Positions 1 through 6,107 are shown, numbered from the stretch's first letter. The stretch: DNA of 15,471 nucleotides from JAJKJG01 sp036389455 (GCA_036389455.1 DASVPW010000096.1:1-15471); one strand, 5' to 3'. Made by a program: numbers and translations. The notes: generated from the letters alone by a model not told the origin.

Positions 1-651
1 GTCGCGCTGGGCGATCTCCTGGATCGTTTTCACGATGCGCCCGTAATAGTCGTCGCGGGCGAGGCTCGCGGTGTACTGCGGGTCGACCAGCACCACGTCG
101 ATGCGGTGCGACTGGATCCACTTGATGGTCTCGTCGAGCCCTTGGGCGAAGCTGTCGATGTCGACCCGGGCGAGGGCGTCGTTCGTCCCGACCTGCCAGA
201 TCACGAGGTCGGGCTCGACCTCGGCGATGGTGTTGCGGATGCGCTCGGCGGCGCCGGCCGCGATCTCGCCCGAGAGGCCGCGGTTCGTGACCTCGATCTC
301 GATGCCGGGGAAGAGCTTCTCGAGCTCGCCCTCGAGTCGGACCGGGTAGGCGGACGCCGGCGAGGTCGCCCCGATCCCGACCGTCGAGGAGGAGCCGATG
401 GCGAGCACGTGGATGGCGCGGCTCTCCTTGAGGGCGCGCTTCACGGCCCGCAAGGAGGCGAGGGTATAGAGCTTCGAGCCGGGGACGCGGCACTCCGGCG
501 ACAGGCTCGTGTCGACCGCCTCAGGGCTTGGCGCCGCCGGCACCGCGGCCTGCGCGGGCGTCTGGGCAACGGCCGGCCCGGCCCCTGCCGCGGCGGTCAG
601 GAGGAGAGCGAGGAGGGACGTTTTGAACGCTGACGCCATTCGACGAACCAT
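1..651 (-). CDS. Exported SGNH/GDSL-family hydrolase, C-terminus cut by window edge
   Basis: This is a probable secreted or periplasmic esterase/acyl-hydrolase of the SGNH superfamily. Reading the minus strand from the ATG at 651 gives 217 residues still open at base 1. Residues 1-30 form a signal peptide with an MVRR basic start, a Leu/Ala-rich core and an A-V-A-Q cleavage site. Block I is GSSST at residues 86-90, where the usual GDS is GSS and Ser88 is the expected nucleophile. A Gly/Asn block (NRGLSG, 123-128) and block III GTND (155-158) follow. The Asp-His block V lies outside the window. A second in-frame ATG at 639 is possible, but the 651 start gives the better positively charged n-region. 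The gene start overlaps the 3' end of the upstream OpgC-type gene by 43-55 bases, suggesting coupled expression and a shared job in modifying an envelope glycan or lipid. The substrate cannot be told from the sequence. Confidence 0.85.
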   Translation of the reverse strand, partial: MVRRMASAFKTSLLALLLTAAAGAGPAVAQTPAQAAVPAAPSPEAVDTSLSPECRVPGSKLYTLASLRAVKRALKESRAIHVLAIGSSSTVGIGATSPASAYPVRLEGELEKLFPGIEIEVTNRGLSGEIAAGAAERIRNTIAEVEPDLVIWQVGTNDALARVDIDSFAQGLDETIKWIQSHRIDVVLVDPQYTASLARDDYYGRIVKTIQEIAQRD

Positions 652-1682
652 GCCGTGAAGATCATGATGCCCAATCCCATAGATAGGGCAAAGGCATCGA
701 CGAGGAAACCGCCTCCGGTGAAGAACCTCAGCAACTGCCCGGCAAGGCTCGCCAAGGACCCGACCGAGAAGACGGCGAGCGAATTGCGTCCGAGCGCGGT
801 CAATTGCCGGCTGACCCACCCCAACCTGGGGCCAATGAACCTGAACAGACGCTGAAAGGCCAGGGCGAGCGCCAGGAAATGCAGCAACCTTAATGGCGAA
901 AAGAAGGGCTTATCCATGATAAACACAAGCCGCGGCTCGGGCACGGCCAGGGGATCGGGCTTCCAGTCGGTGAAGTAGGCCAGAAGCCCGAGGGCGACCC
1001 CCAAGGCTCCAAGGGGCATGAGCCGCCAGGCCCAGATCCGGAAAGAGGGGCTCTCCCTCGCCCATTCGGAGCCGACGAAGCCGAGCACGAGCAGGAACTG
1101 CCAGGCGAGCGGGTTGTAGTTCCACGCCCCCTCGACCGGCCAGCTCGGCAGGGAGACCTCGAAGGTCAGGCAGGCCGCATAGAGGACGAAGGAGGCGGCG
1201 AGCGCCGCCCAGCGGCTTAACCTGGCGATCAGGATGAAGACCGGCGCCAGCGCCAGCAGCACCACGTAGAGCGGCAGGATGTTGAAGTAGCCGAGCTGGT
1301 AGGTGAGCGCGACCCAGCCGATGATCGACGGGATCGGGGCGTTGAAGAAGGCGCCGGCGCCGTGCCATTCGAGCAGGAGCGGGTTGTCGAACCAGAGCGC
1401 CGCCGCGGCGATCATGGCGAAGGCGAGCGCCGTGATGACGAGCTGGGCCCGGTAGACCTCGACGACCCGCGAGGCGAGGCGCAGGAGCACGTGGCTCGGC
1501 GGGTCCTGGCTCGTCGCGAGGGCCAGCGACCACCCCGCCAGGAATACGAACAGCTCGGTCGCGTCCGAGACCGTGTAGCGCGAATACATGAAGGGCTCGA
1601 ACACGTTGCCCGGCATGTGGTTCACGAAGATCGTGATGAGCGCGAGGCCGCGCCAGAAATCGATCGCGTTCGGTTCGCGCAT
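597..1682 (-). CDS. OpgC-domain integral membrane protein (putative acyl/succinyltransferase)
   Basis: This is a 361-residue multi-pass membrane protein of the OpgC type, the family containing the enzyme that adds succinyl groups to osmoregulated periplasmic glucans. It opens with the typical acyltransferase-like N-terminus (MREPNAIDFWRGLALITIFV), with an Asp-Phe-Trp-Arg-Gly motif at the start of helix 1 and His22 shortly after. About ten hydrophobic helices follow, and a conserved-looking GRNSLAVFS stretch lies near the C-terminus. I chose the ATG at 1682 because family homology begins there. A GTG at 1730 would add 16 unconvincing residues, and neither start has a good ribosome site. The last third (about 650-960) uses more A/T-ending codons than the rest. 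The overlap with the downstream SGNH hydrolase gene suggests a transferase/hydrolase pair acting on the same envelope polymer. The acyl group and acceptor are unknown. Confidence 0.85.
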   Translation of the reverse strand: MREPNAIDFWRGLALITIFVNHMPGNVFEPFMYSRYTVSDATELFVFLAGWSLALATSQDPPSHVLLRLASRVVEVYRAQLVITALAFAMIAAAALWFDNPLLLEWHGAGAFFNAPIPSIIGWVALTYQLGYFNILPLYVVLLALAPVFILIARLSRWAALAASFVLYAACLTFEVSLPSWPVEGAWNYNPLAWQFLLVLGFVGSEWARESPSFRIWAWRLMPLGALGVALGLLAYFTDWKPDPLAVPEPRLVFIMDKPFFSPLRLLHFLALALAFQRLFRFIGPRLGWVSRQLTALGRNSLAVFSVGSLASLAGQLLRFFTGGGFLVDAFALSMGLGIMIFTAWFVEWRQRSKRPSSLSS

Positions 1683-1779
1683 CGGGGAGCTCGGGAGCCG
1701 ACCTTTTCCGGGAATCGCTCCGGCGGACACCTACGCCGTTGCCATCCCGGGGATCAACGCGCAACATGCGCGAAAGGGG

Positions 1780-2655
1780 ATGGGATCGGTGCTGCGACGT
1801 CTCGACGAGACCCCGCTCGGCGCGCCCTCGCGCGCGGATGCGGCGCCCCCCGCCCGGCGCCGGTCCCGGGTCGCGTTCTACTTCTTCCTGGCCGCCTCGG
1901 TCGTCATCCCGGTCCTCCTCTATGGCCTCGCGGCGACCCGCGATTGGCGCAACGTCGAGATGTACTTCATCCCGGCGGCGCTCGGGCTACTCGTCCTCGC
2001 CTTCTATGCCTGGCGAGCCCACGACGACCTCGAGAGCACGGTCGAGTCCCGGACCAGGGAGCTGTCCGGAGCGGTCGCCGAGCGCGAGCAGCTCCTCAAG
2101 GAGGTCCATCACCGGGTCAAGAACAACATGCAGATCATCTCGAGCCTGATCCGCATGCAGGAGCGGGTCGGCACCTCTCCGGACGAGACGATCCGGCGGG
2201 TGCAGGCGATGGCTCTCGTGCACGACCTGATCTACACGCAGGGCGAGTTCGCGGGCGTCGACCTTTCGGCCTATGCGGTCCGGCTCGTCGAGACGCTCCG
2301 GGCCGGGCCCGCCCACGGCATCGCCTTCAGCCTCGACCTCGGCCCGGTCTCGGTCGCGCTCGACCGCGCGATGCCGTTCGCCCTCGTTCTCTCGGAAGTC
2401 GTCACGAACGCGGTCCGGCATGCCTTCAAGGAGCGGCGCGGGACGATCACGATCGCGCTGTCGGAGGCCGAGGGCTCGGCGAAGCTCAGGGTCCACGACG
2501 ACGGCTTCGGGTTCAACCCGGAGGTGGACGGGCGCGGCTTCGGCCTCAAGCTCGTCCAGAGCCTCGCCCAGCAGCTCGACGCCACCTTCAGCTTCGACCG
2601 CAGCCAGGGCACCACCTTCGCCATGACCTTCCCGGTCACGACGCCGCAGGGGTGA
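1780..2655 (+). CDS. Membrane-anchored HisKA_2 sensor histidine kinase
   Basis: This 291-residue histidine kinase has almost no sensor region. Two hydrophobic helices (residues about 31-50 and 61-78) are joined by a loop of roughly ten residues and followed by a short linker helix. The HisKA_2 dimerisation/phosphoacceptor box EVHHRVKNNMQII is at 108-120, and the phosphorylated residue is His110 or, more likely, His111. The HATPase domain shows an N box (EVVTNAVRHAF, 206-216), G1 (DDGFGFNPE, 240-248) and G2 (GRGFGLKLV, 251-259). I chose the ATG at 1780 because AAAGGGG lies directly before it; a GTG nine bases on is better spaced from that site. An upstream ATG at 1588 would run through the divergent gene. 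No response regulator is adjacent. Kinases of the HisKA_2/HWE type commonly feed PhyR in the alphaproteobacterial general stress response, and several EcfG-like promoters lie downstream, so a stress-input role is a reasonable inference. Confidence 0.9.
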   Translation: MGSVLRRLDETPLGAPSRADAAPPARRRSRVAFYFFLAASVVIPVLLYGLAATRDWRNVEMYFIPAALGLLVLAFYAWRAHDDLESTVESRTRELSGAVAEREQLLKEVHHRVKNNMQIISSLIRMQERVGTSPDETIRRVQAMALVHDLIYTQGEFAGVDLSAYAVRLVETLRAGPAHGIAFSLDLGPVSVALDRAMPFALVLSEVVTNAVRHAFKERRGTITIALSEAEGSAKLRVHDDGFGFNPEVDGRGFGLKLVQSLAQQLDATFSFDRSQGTTFAMTFPVTTPQG

Positions 2656-2671
2656 GCGCGAGAACCGGAAC

Positions 2672-2791
2672 TCAGCCGGGCAGCGCCAGCATGGTCGCGG
2701 TCAGGAGCCCGGAGAAGATCGCGAGGAAGACGATGATGCGCGCGTGAGCGCGAGGATCGCGCGCCGACCCGACCGCGATGAAGTCCTTCAT
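2672..2791 (-). CDS. Possible 39-residue single-pass membrane peptide
   Basis: A short minus-strand frame from the ATG at 2791 to the TGA at 2672 encodes 39 residues. A polar, charged N-terminus (MKDFIAVGSARDPRAHAR) is followed by one hydrophobic helix (IIVFLAIFSGLLTATMLALPG). That layout is typical of small bacterial inner-membrane proteins. The ribosome site is poor, with only a G-run about ten bases upstream. The frame fills the otherwise empty space after the kinase gene and runs toward it, convergently. It could be a chance frame, since hydrophobic runs arise easily in GC-rich antisense. The clean charged-then-hydrophobic pattern and the stop right after the helix argue for a gene. No function is recognised. 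Confidence 0.45.
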   Translation of the reverse strand: MKDFIAVGSARDPRAHARIIVFLAIFSGLLTATMLALPG

Positions 2792-2948
2792 GATGGCGCC
2801 CCCCAGCCCCACTCAAAGCAACTTCTTATTGCCGCCATTCTCCGCCCGGCTTGGCCGTCTCGTCCACAGCTGAAGCGGGAGGCCGGAGCGGATTCGGCCA
2901 AGTTTCGCTCCGTCGTTGCATGAATCCCACACCCGCCTCTGCGGCTCC

Positions 2949-2973
2949 GGAACCCGCCCACGGCCTTGCCGTT
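2949..2973 (+). promoter_or_regulatory. EcfG-type general stress promoter (exact match)
   Basis: GGAAC at 2949-2953 and CGTT at 2970-2973 are separated by exactly 16 bases. This matches the GGAAC-N16/17-CGTT promoter known for EcfG, the extracytoplasmic-function sigma factor of the PhyR-NepR-EcfG general stress response. It ends 58 bases before the ATG of the BON-domain gene, on the same strand, in noncoding sequence. Confidence 0.75.
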
Positions 2974-3031
2974 GACCGGAAGGCTGTCGCGCCGACGACG
3001 GCCGGAGCAATCCGGCGAGAAGGAATCCGCC

Positions 3032-3949
3032 ATGGCAGATCGTTGGAGGAACGACCCGTACCTCACCCGCGACGACGACCGCCGGCGCGCCGAGCGCGAT
3101 TGGGGTTATCCGCGCAGCCGCGACGACGAGCGCGGATTCGGCAGCGAGCGCGGCTCCTGGTTCGCCGGCGGCAACGGCGACTACCGCCCCGACGCCGACC
3201 GCGACTACGGCGGCGAACGCTCGCGCGACCGGCCCTTCGGGGCGTCCGACGCCTACGGCGCCATGCGCCGGCGCGAGGATCGGGACGACTATCGCGGCGA
3301 GTTCCGCGGGCGCGAGCGCGACTACGGCGAGTCGGCGGGCTACGGCACCGGCGGCTCCGCCCTCGACTGGCGCGACGTGGAGGGGGACGACCACCGCGAC
3401 CGCGGACGCGGGCGCGACCGCCCGCGACGGGAGCCGGGCTTCACCGACCTCGCTTTCGGCCACGGCTTCGGCTCGGGCTACGAAGGCCGCGACTACAGCG
3501 GCGAGGGCCGCGACCGCGGTTACGGGCGCGACCGCGACGAGCGCGGCTTCCTCGAGCGCGCGGGCGACGAGATCGCTTCCTGGTTCGGCGCCGACTCGCC
3601 GGACCGGCGGGACGACCGGCGCGGCGGGCACCGCGGGCGCGGTCCGAAGGGCTACCAGCGCTCGGACGAGCGCATCCGCGACGACGTCAGCGACCGCCTC
3701 ACCGACGACCCGCATGTCGACGCCTCGGATATCGAGGTCACGGTCCAGAACCGCGAGGTGACGCTCTCCGGCACCGTCGCGCGCCGCTTCGAGAAGCGCC
3801 ATGCGGAGGACATCGCCGAGTCCGTCTCGGGCGTCGAGCACGTGCAGAACAACCTGCGCGTCCGGCAGGGCGCCGGTACGGACACGGGCCTCCTGAGCGG
3901 CGGCGGAACCATGGGCGGCCTCGCCGGCGCCGGCGGCACGAACGTGTAA
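3032..3949 (+). CDS. Low-complexity Arg/Asp/Gly/Tyr-rich protein with C-terminal BON domain
   Basis: The 305-residue product has two parts. Residues 1 to about 210 are hydrophilic and low complexity, full of Asp-Arg and Arg-Asp-Tyr units (for example RDYGGE, RDYGES, RDYSGE), with one short helical patch (FLERAGDEIASWFG). Residues about 213-279 form a BON domain. It begins RIRDDVSDRLTDDPHVDASD, continues with the typical V-NREVTLSGTV strand-turn and KRHAEDIAESVSGVEHVQNN, and ends in a Gly/Thr-rich tail. BON domains are thought to bind phospholipid or envelope partners, as in OsmY. No signal peptide is present, so the location is unclear. I chose the ATG at 3032 because AAGGAA at 3020-3025 is ideally spaced; an upstream GTG at 2966 would lie inside the stress promoter. 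An exact EcfG-type promoter precedes it, which fits BON proteins being osmotic/stress proteins. Confidence 0.92.
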   Translation: MADRWRNDPYLTRDDDRRRAERDWGYPRSRDDERGFGSERGSWFAGGNGDYRPDADRDYGGERSRDRPFGASDAYGAMRRREDRDDYRGEFRGRERDYGESAGYGTGGSALDWRDVEGDDHRDRGRGRDRPRREPGFTDLAFGHGFGSGYEGRDYSGEGRDRGYGRDRDERGFLERAGDEIASWFGADSPDRRDDRRGGHRGRGPKGYQRSDERIRDDVSDRLTDDPHVDASDIEVTVQNREVTLSGTVARRFEKRHAEDIAESVSGVEHVQNNLRVRQGAGTDTGLLSGGGTMGGLAGAGGTNV

Positions 3950-3990
3950 GGGAAGCTCTCCCAGTCATCCTCCGGCGGCGGGCGGTGCAT

Positions 3991-4209
3991 TCACGCCCGC
4001 GGCTGCGGATCCGTCGGAGTCACCGGCGCGTCGGGCGTCACGGGGCCGGGGCTCGGGGCGCGATCGGGGTCGATCGCGGGCGCCTCGCTCGGCTGCGCCG
4101 GCGGGATCTCCAGGGGCGAATGGCCGGGCGGCGTCGAAGCAGGGCCGGGGGTCGAGGGGCCGGGCTGCGGGTCGTAGGGACCGATCGGCTGGTTCGGCGG
4201 CTGCTGCAT
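3991..4209 (-). CDS. Small proline-rich hypothetical protein (72 aa)
   Basis: The ATG at 4209 opens a 72-residue frame starting MQQPPNQPIGPYDPQPGPST. It is about one-third proline, with many Pro-Gly, Pro-Ala and Pro-Asp steps and no hydrophobic core, so it is probably disordered. GAGGA at 4219-4223 sits nine bases upstream. The gene follows the other proline-rich gene by 22 bases on the same strand, and the two share composition, so they look like an operon and possibly an old duplication. A different minus-strand frame (3965-4225) overlaps it but is Arg/Ala-rich in the way of a shadow frame. Nothing indicates a signal peptide or catalytic residues. I do not recognise a function. Confidence 0.65.
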   Translation of the reverse strand: MQQPPNQPIGPYDPQPGPSTPGPASTPPGHSPLEIPPAQPSEAPAIDPDRAPSPGPVTPDAPVTPTDPQPRA

Positions 4210-4231
4210 CGCGAAAAATCCTCACGCGCCT

Positions 4232-4471
4232 TCAGAGGCGCGGCATCGGGTTCGACGGCCCGCCCGGCAGGTAGTCGGGCTCGGAGCCCGGCCCCCGGGG
4301 CTCGCCGATGCCGGGATCGTCCACCGGGTAGGGCGTGCGCGGGCCGGTCGGCCCCTGGTCGGGAAGCTCGTCGGGCTCGCGCGGAGGCACCTCGGTCGGA
4401 ATGTTGCCGCCGGGGATCGGCTCGTGCGCCGGGTTGCCGGGGCGCGGCATGGCGTGGAGGCCCTGGGTCAT
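4232..4471 (-). CDS. Small proline/glycine-rich hypothetical protein (79 aa)
   Basis: The 79-residue product begins MTQGLHAMPRPGNPAHEPIP and contains repeated acidic-proline segments such as EVPPREPDELPDQGPTG and PVDDPGIGEPRGPG. It has no predicted helix or membrane segment and is almost certainly extended or disordered. The ATG at 4471 is chosen because GAGGAG at 4477-4482 lies five bases away. An upstream frame extension to 4507 lacks such a site. A relaxed EcfG-like promoter lies 35 bases before the start, and the second proline-rich gene follows. The two may be stress-induced disordered proteins, but that rests only on promoter and composition. I recognise no named family. Confidence 0.72.
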   Translation of the reverse strand: MTQGLHAMPRPGNPAHEPIPGGNIPTEVPPREPDELPDQGPTGPRTPYPVDDPGIGEPRGPGSEPDYLPGGPSNPMPRL

Positions 4472-4505
4472 GCTCGCTCCTCGTGTGGGGGATTTCTTGA
4501 GGATC

Positions 4506-4530
4506 AACCGGCGCGACCGGTGACGGTTCC
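4506..4530 (-). promoter_or_regulatory. Relaxed EcfG-like promoter for the proline-rich pair
   Basis: On the minus strand GGAAC (4530-4526) is followed after 16 bases by GGTT (4509-4506). This fits the looser GGAAC-N18/19-TT form described for rhizobial homologues but differs by one base from the stricter CGTT. It ends 34 bases before the ATG at 4471, between the Tim44-gene terminator and this start. Confidence 0.45.
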
Positions 4531-4583
4531 GCCTTCCCGCACCGTCGTCCTCGGGCGGAGCGAAGCGCGTGTGGGGCGCAACG

Positions 4584-4613
4584 AAAAAGGCGGCCCGGAG
4601 GCCGCCTTTCTTT
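4584..4613 (-). terminator. Rho-independent terminator after the Tim44-like gene
   Basis: GGCGGCC (4589-4595), a CGGA loop and GGCCGCC (4600-4606) form a perfect 7-bp GC stem, extended by AAA/TTT. Read on the minus strand it is followed by TTTTTCG, so it ends the transcript of the gene that stops at 4634. On the plus strand it is followed by TTTCTTT, so it could work in both directions. Confidence 0.8.
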
Positions 4614-4633
4614 GTCGTTCGCGCGAGGCGTCC

Positions 4634-5653
4634 CTACTCCGCCTGCTGGATCGCCGACACTTTCCACGGCCCGCCGTTGTCGCGGCGGAAGGTCCAGACC
4701 TCGGTGACCTCCTGGGGCCGGTCGCGGTCGCCTTCGACGACCCGGCCGGTGGTGCGGTCGAGGGTCACGTCCTTGAGGGTGTAGTGCATGGCGACGCTCG
4801 CGTAGTCCGTCGGGCCCTCGCGCCAGGCTTCCGCGAGGTCGCCCTGGAGGAGGCGCACATCCGAGATCTTGTTGATCGCGTTGTTGCGCGCGTTGTCGTT
4901 GAGTTCCTCCTGGAAGTAGCCCGCCATCTCAGGAGTCGCGAGGTTCCAGAGCGCCGCCACGTCCTCGCGGCCGTAGGCCGTCTGGACGTCGTGTAGGGTC
5001 TTCTCGAAGGCGGCGTAGTCCTGCGGACCGATGCCGACCTCGTCGGAGCGCTCGCGCCGCACGGGCGAAGCTGCGCCGCCGCCGAGCCCGCCGAGGAAGC
5101 TGCCCGCGGCGGCACCCGTCGGACCGGCGGGGCCCGTCGGCCCCATGCCGCCGAGCGCCGAGCGGCCGTATCCGTCAGCCCCGGCATAGGCCGGCTGCGG
5201 CTCGGAGCGGCGCCGGAAGAAGCGCACGGCGAGGTAGATCAGGCCGCCGATCAGCGCCACCTGCATGAGGAGGCCGAGGAAGGATGCGATCCCGCCGAGG
5301 CCGCCGAAGAAGCCGCCGCCGAACAGGGCGCCGAGAAGGCCCGCGCCGAGAAGGCCCGCCATGAGGCCGGTGCCGAAGCCGAACCGGCGCGGCTGCTGGG
5401 CCGTCTGGCCGACCGGCGCGCCGGGGCGCGGCTGGACCTGGCTCGGGGTTGTCTGCGTGCGCTGGATCGGCGCCGCGGTCGAGGGCGCCGTGCGGGTCGC
5501 GGCCGGCGCGTCGTAGGTGCGCGAGCCGCGCGAGCCGAAGCCGCCGCCCGACTTGCCGCCGGGCCGGGCCTCGGCGGCGCCGGCCATGGCGAGCGCCAGC
5601 ACGCCCGCGAGGGCGAAGGCGGCGCGTCCGCGCCTGGAAAAGATCATGCTCAT
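4634..5653 (-). CDS. Tim44-like domain membrane protein
   Basis: The 339-residue product has a basic N-terminus and signal/anchor (SRRGRAAFALAGVLALAMAGAAEA, residues 6-29). A Gly/Ser then Pro/Thr/Gln-rich linker (about 31-90) follows. Next come a glycine-zipper hydrophobic stretch (93-143) ending in RFFRRR and a collagen-like GPTGPAGPTG patch (171-180). The C-terminal Tim44-like domain (about 210-339) has the typical YAAFEKTLHDVQTAYGREDV start and a final WTFRRDNGGPWKVSAIQ. Tim44-like proteins in bacteria are inner-membrane-anchored with a cystatin/NTF2-like C-terminal domain; their client is not established. I chose the ATG at 5653 because the signal peptide starts there; AGAGAGGAA lies further upstream than usual. 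A second in-frame ATG at 5647 is possible. It is divergent from the HdeA-like gene, and its mRNA ends at a clear terminator. Confidence 0.88.
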   Translation of the reverse strand: MSMIFSRRGRAAFALAGVLALAMAGAAEARPGGKSGGGFGSRGSRTYDAPAATRTAPSTAAPIQRTQTTPSQVQPRPGAPVGQTAQQPRRFGFGTGLMAGLLGAGLLGALFGGGFFGGLGGIASFLGLLMQVALIGGLIYLAVRFFRRRSEPQPAYAGADGYGRSALGGMGPTGPAGPTGAAAGSFLGGLGGGAASPVRRERSDEVGIGPQDYAAFEKTLHDVQTAYGREDVAALWNLATPEMAGYFQEELNDNARNNAINKISDVRLLQGDLAEAWREGPTDYASVAMHYTLKDVTLDRTTGRVVEGDRDRPQEVTEVWTFRRDNGGPWKVSAIQQAE

Positions 5654-5702
5654 GGGCGAACCCGTTCCTCTCTGGAGGGGGTCTTGGCCCCCTGCGGAAA
5701 TA

Positions 5703-5738
5703 TATAGGGGGAGGTCATTCTTTCGTATAGGGGGGAGG
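5703..5738. repeat. Direct repeat TATAGGGGGAGG in divergent promoter region
   Basis: TATAGGGGGAGG (5703-5714) recurs as TATAGGGGGGAGG (5726-5738), with start points 23 bases apart. The only AT-rich patch of the intergenic region (AAATATATA) abuts the first copy. It lies between the divergent Tim44-like and HdeA-like genes, so it may be a tandem binding site or overlapping promoter elements. It does not extend into either gene. Confidence 0.5.
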
Positions 5739-5812
5739 CGCGGTAAAGCGTGGCCCTTTCGGGCGCCGGTTGCTACCATGGCCCCGCGGCATCCCTCTCG
5801 GAGAAAGATCCC

Positions 5813-6103
5813 ATGCGAACCGTCTTCGCCCTCGCCCTCCTCGCGCTCGCCGGCGCGACCCCGGCCTCCGCCCAGAAGATCGACGTCGCGACCATCAAGT
5901 GCGAGGACTTCATCAAGAGCGGCAAGGACACCATCGGCAACCTGATGATGTGGCTCTCCGGCTACTACACCGGCGAGGACGACGACGCCGTCATCGACTT
6001 CGACAAGATGGCGGCCGACGGGCAGAAGCTCGGCGCCTACTGCGCCCAGAACCCGGCCATCAGCCTCCTCACCGCGGCCGAGCGGATCATGTCGAAGGAG
6101 TGA
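5813..6103 (+). CDS. HdeA/HdeB-like periplasmic protein
   Basis: This 96-residue exported protein has a clear signal peptide (MRTVFALALLALAGATPASA, cleavage before Gln21). The mature part starts KIDVATIKCEDFIKS, carries a central NLMMWLSGYYTGED segment, and has just two cysteines, Cys30 and Cys77. HdeA-family acid chaperones have this size, an invariant Cys pair forming a disulfide, and the C-x-D-F and W-x-x-G-Y pattern. In enterics they protect periplasmic proteins at low pH; in alphaproteobacteria the role is less certain. The ATG at 5813 is preceded by GGAGAAAG at 5800-5807. It faces the next gene tail to tail, with only four bases between stops. No EcfG-like promoter is seen upstream, only the TATAGGGGGAGG repeat. 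Confidence 0.85.
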   Translation: MRTVFALALLALAGATPASAQKIDVATIKCEDFIKSGKDTIGNLMMWLSGYYTGEDDDAVIDFDKMAADGQKLGAYCAQNPAISLLTAAERIMSKE

Positions 6104-6107
6104 GCCG

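Noticed and set aside
1362..2747. Long plus-strand open frame of 461 codons across the OpgC and kinase genes
   Set aside because: Its product is Arg/Gly/Pro-rich with no domain, and it covers two genes with clear family motifs in other frames; it is a GC-rich shadow frame.
3040..3620. Repetitive CGCGAC/GACCGC-rich stretch resembling a DNA repeat array
   Set aside because: There is no fixed repeat unit or spacer; the pattern comes from Arg-Asp codons in a coding low-complexity region, so it is not a CRISPR or tandem DNA repeat.
2813..3841. Minus-strand open frame of 342 codons opposite the BON gene
   Set aside because: The Ala/Val-rich sequence is what the Arg/Asp codons of the BON gene give on the opposite strand, and the BON frame has a good ribosome site and a recognisable domain.
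3965..4225. Alternative 86-codon minus-strand frame overlapping the 72-aa proline-rich gene
   Set aside because: It lacks a well-spaced ribosome site, would overlap the stop region of the gene before it, and its Arg/Ala composition differs from the neighbouring proline-rich protein.
5653..5700. GTTCC near 5671 as an EcfG -35 for the Tim44-like gene
   Set aside because: Read on the minus strand, the matching TT is absent at the right distance and the downstream element would fall inside the coding sequence.
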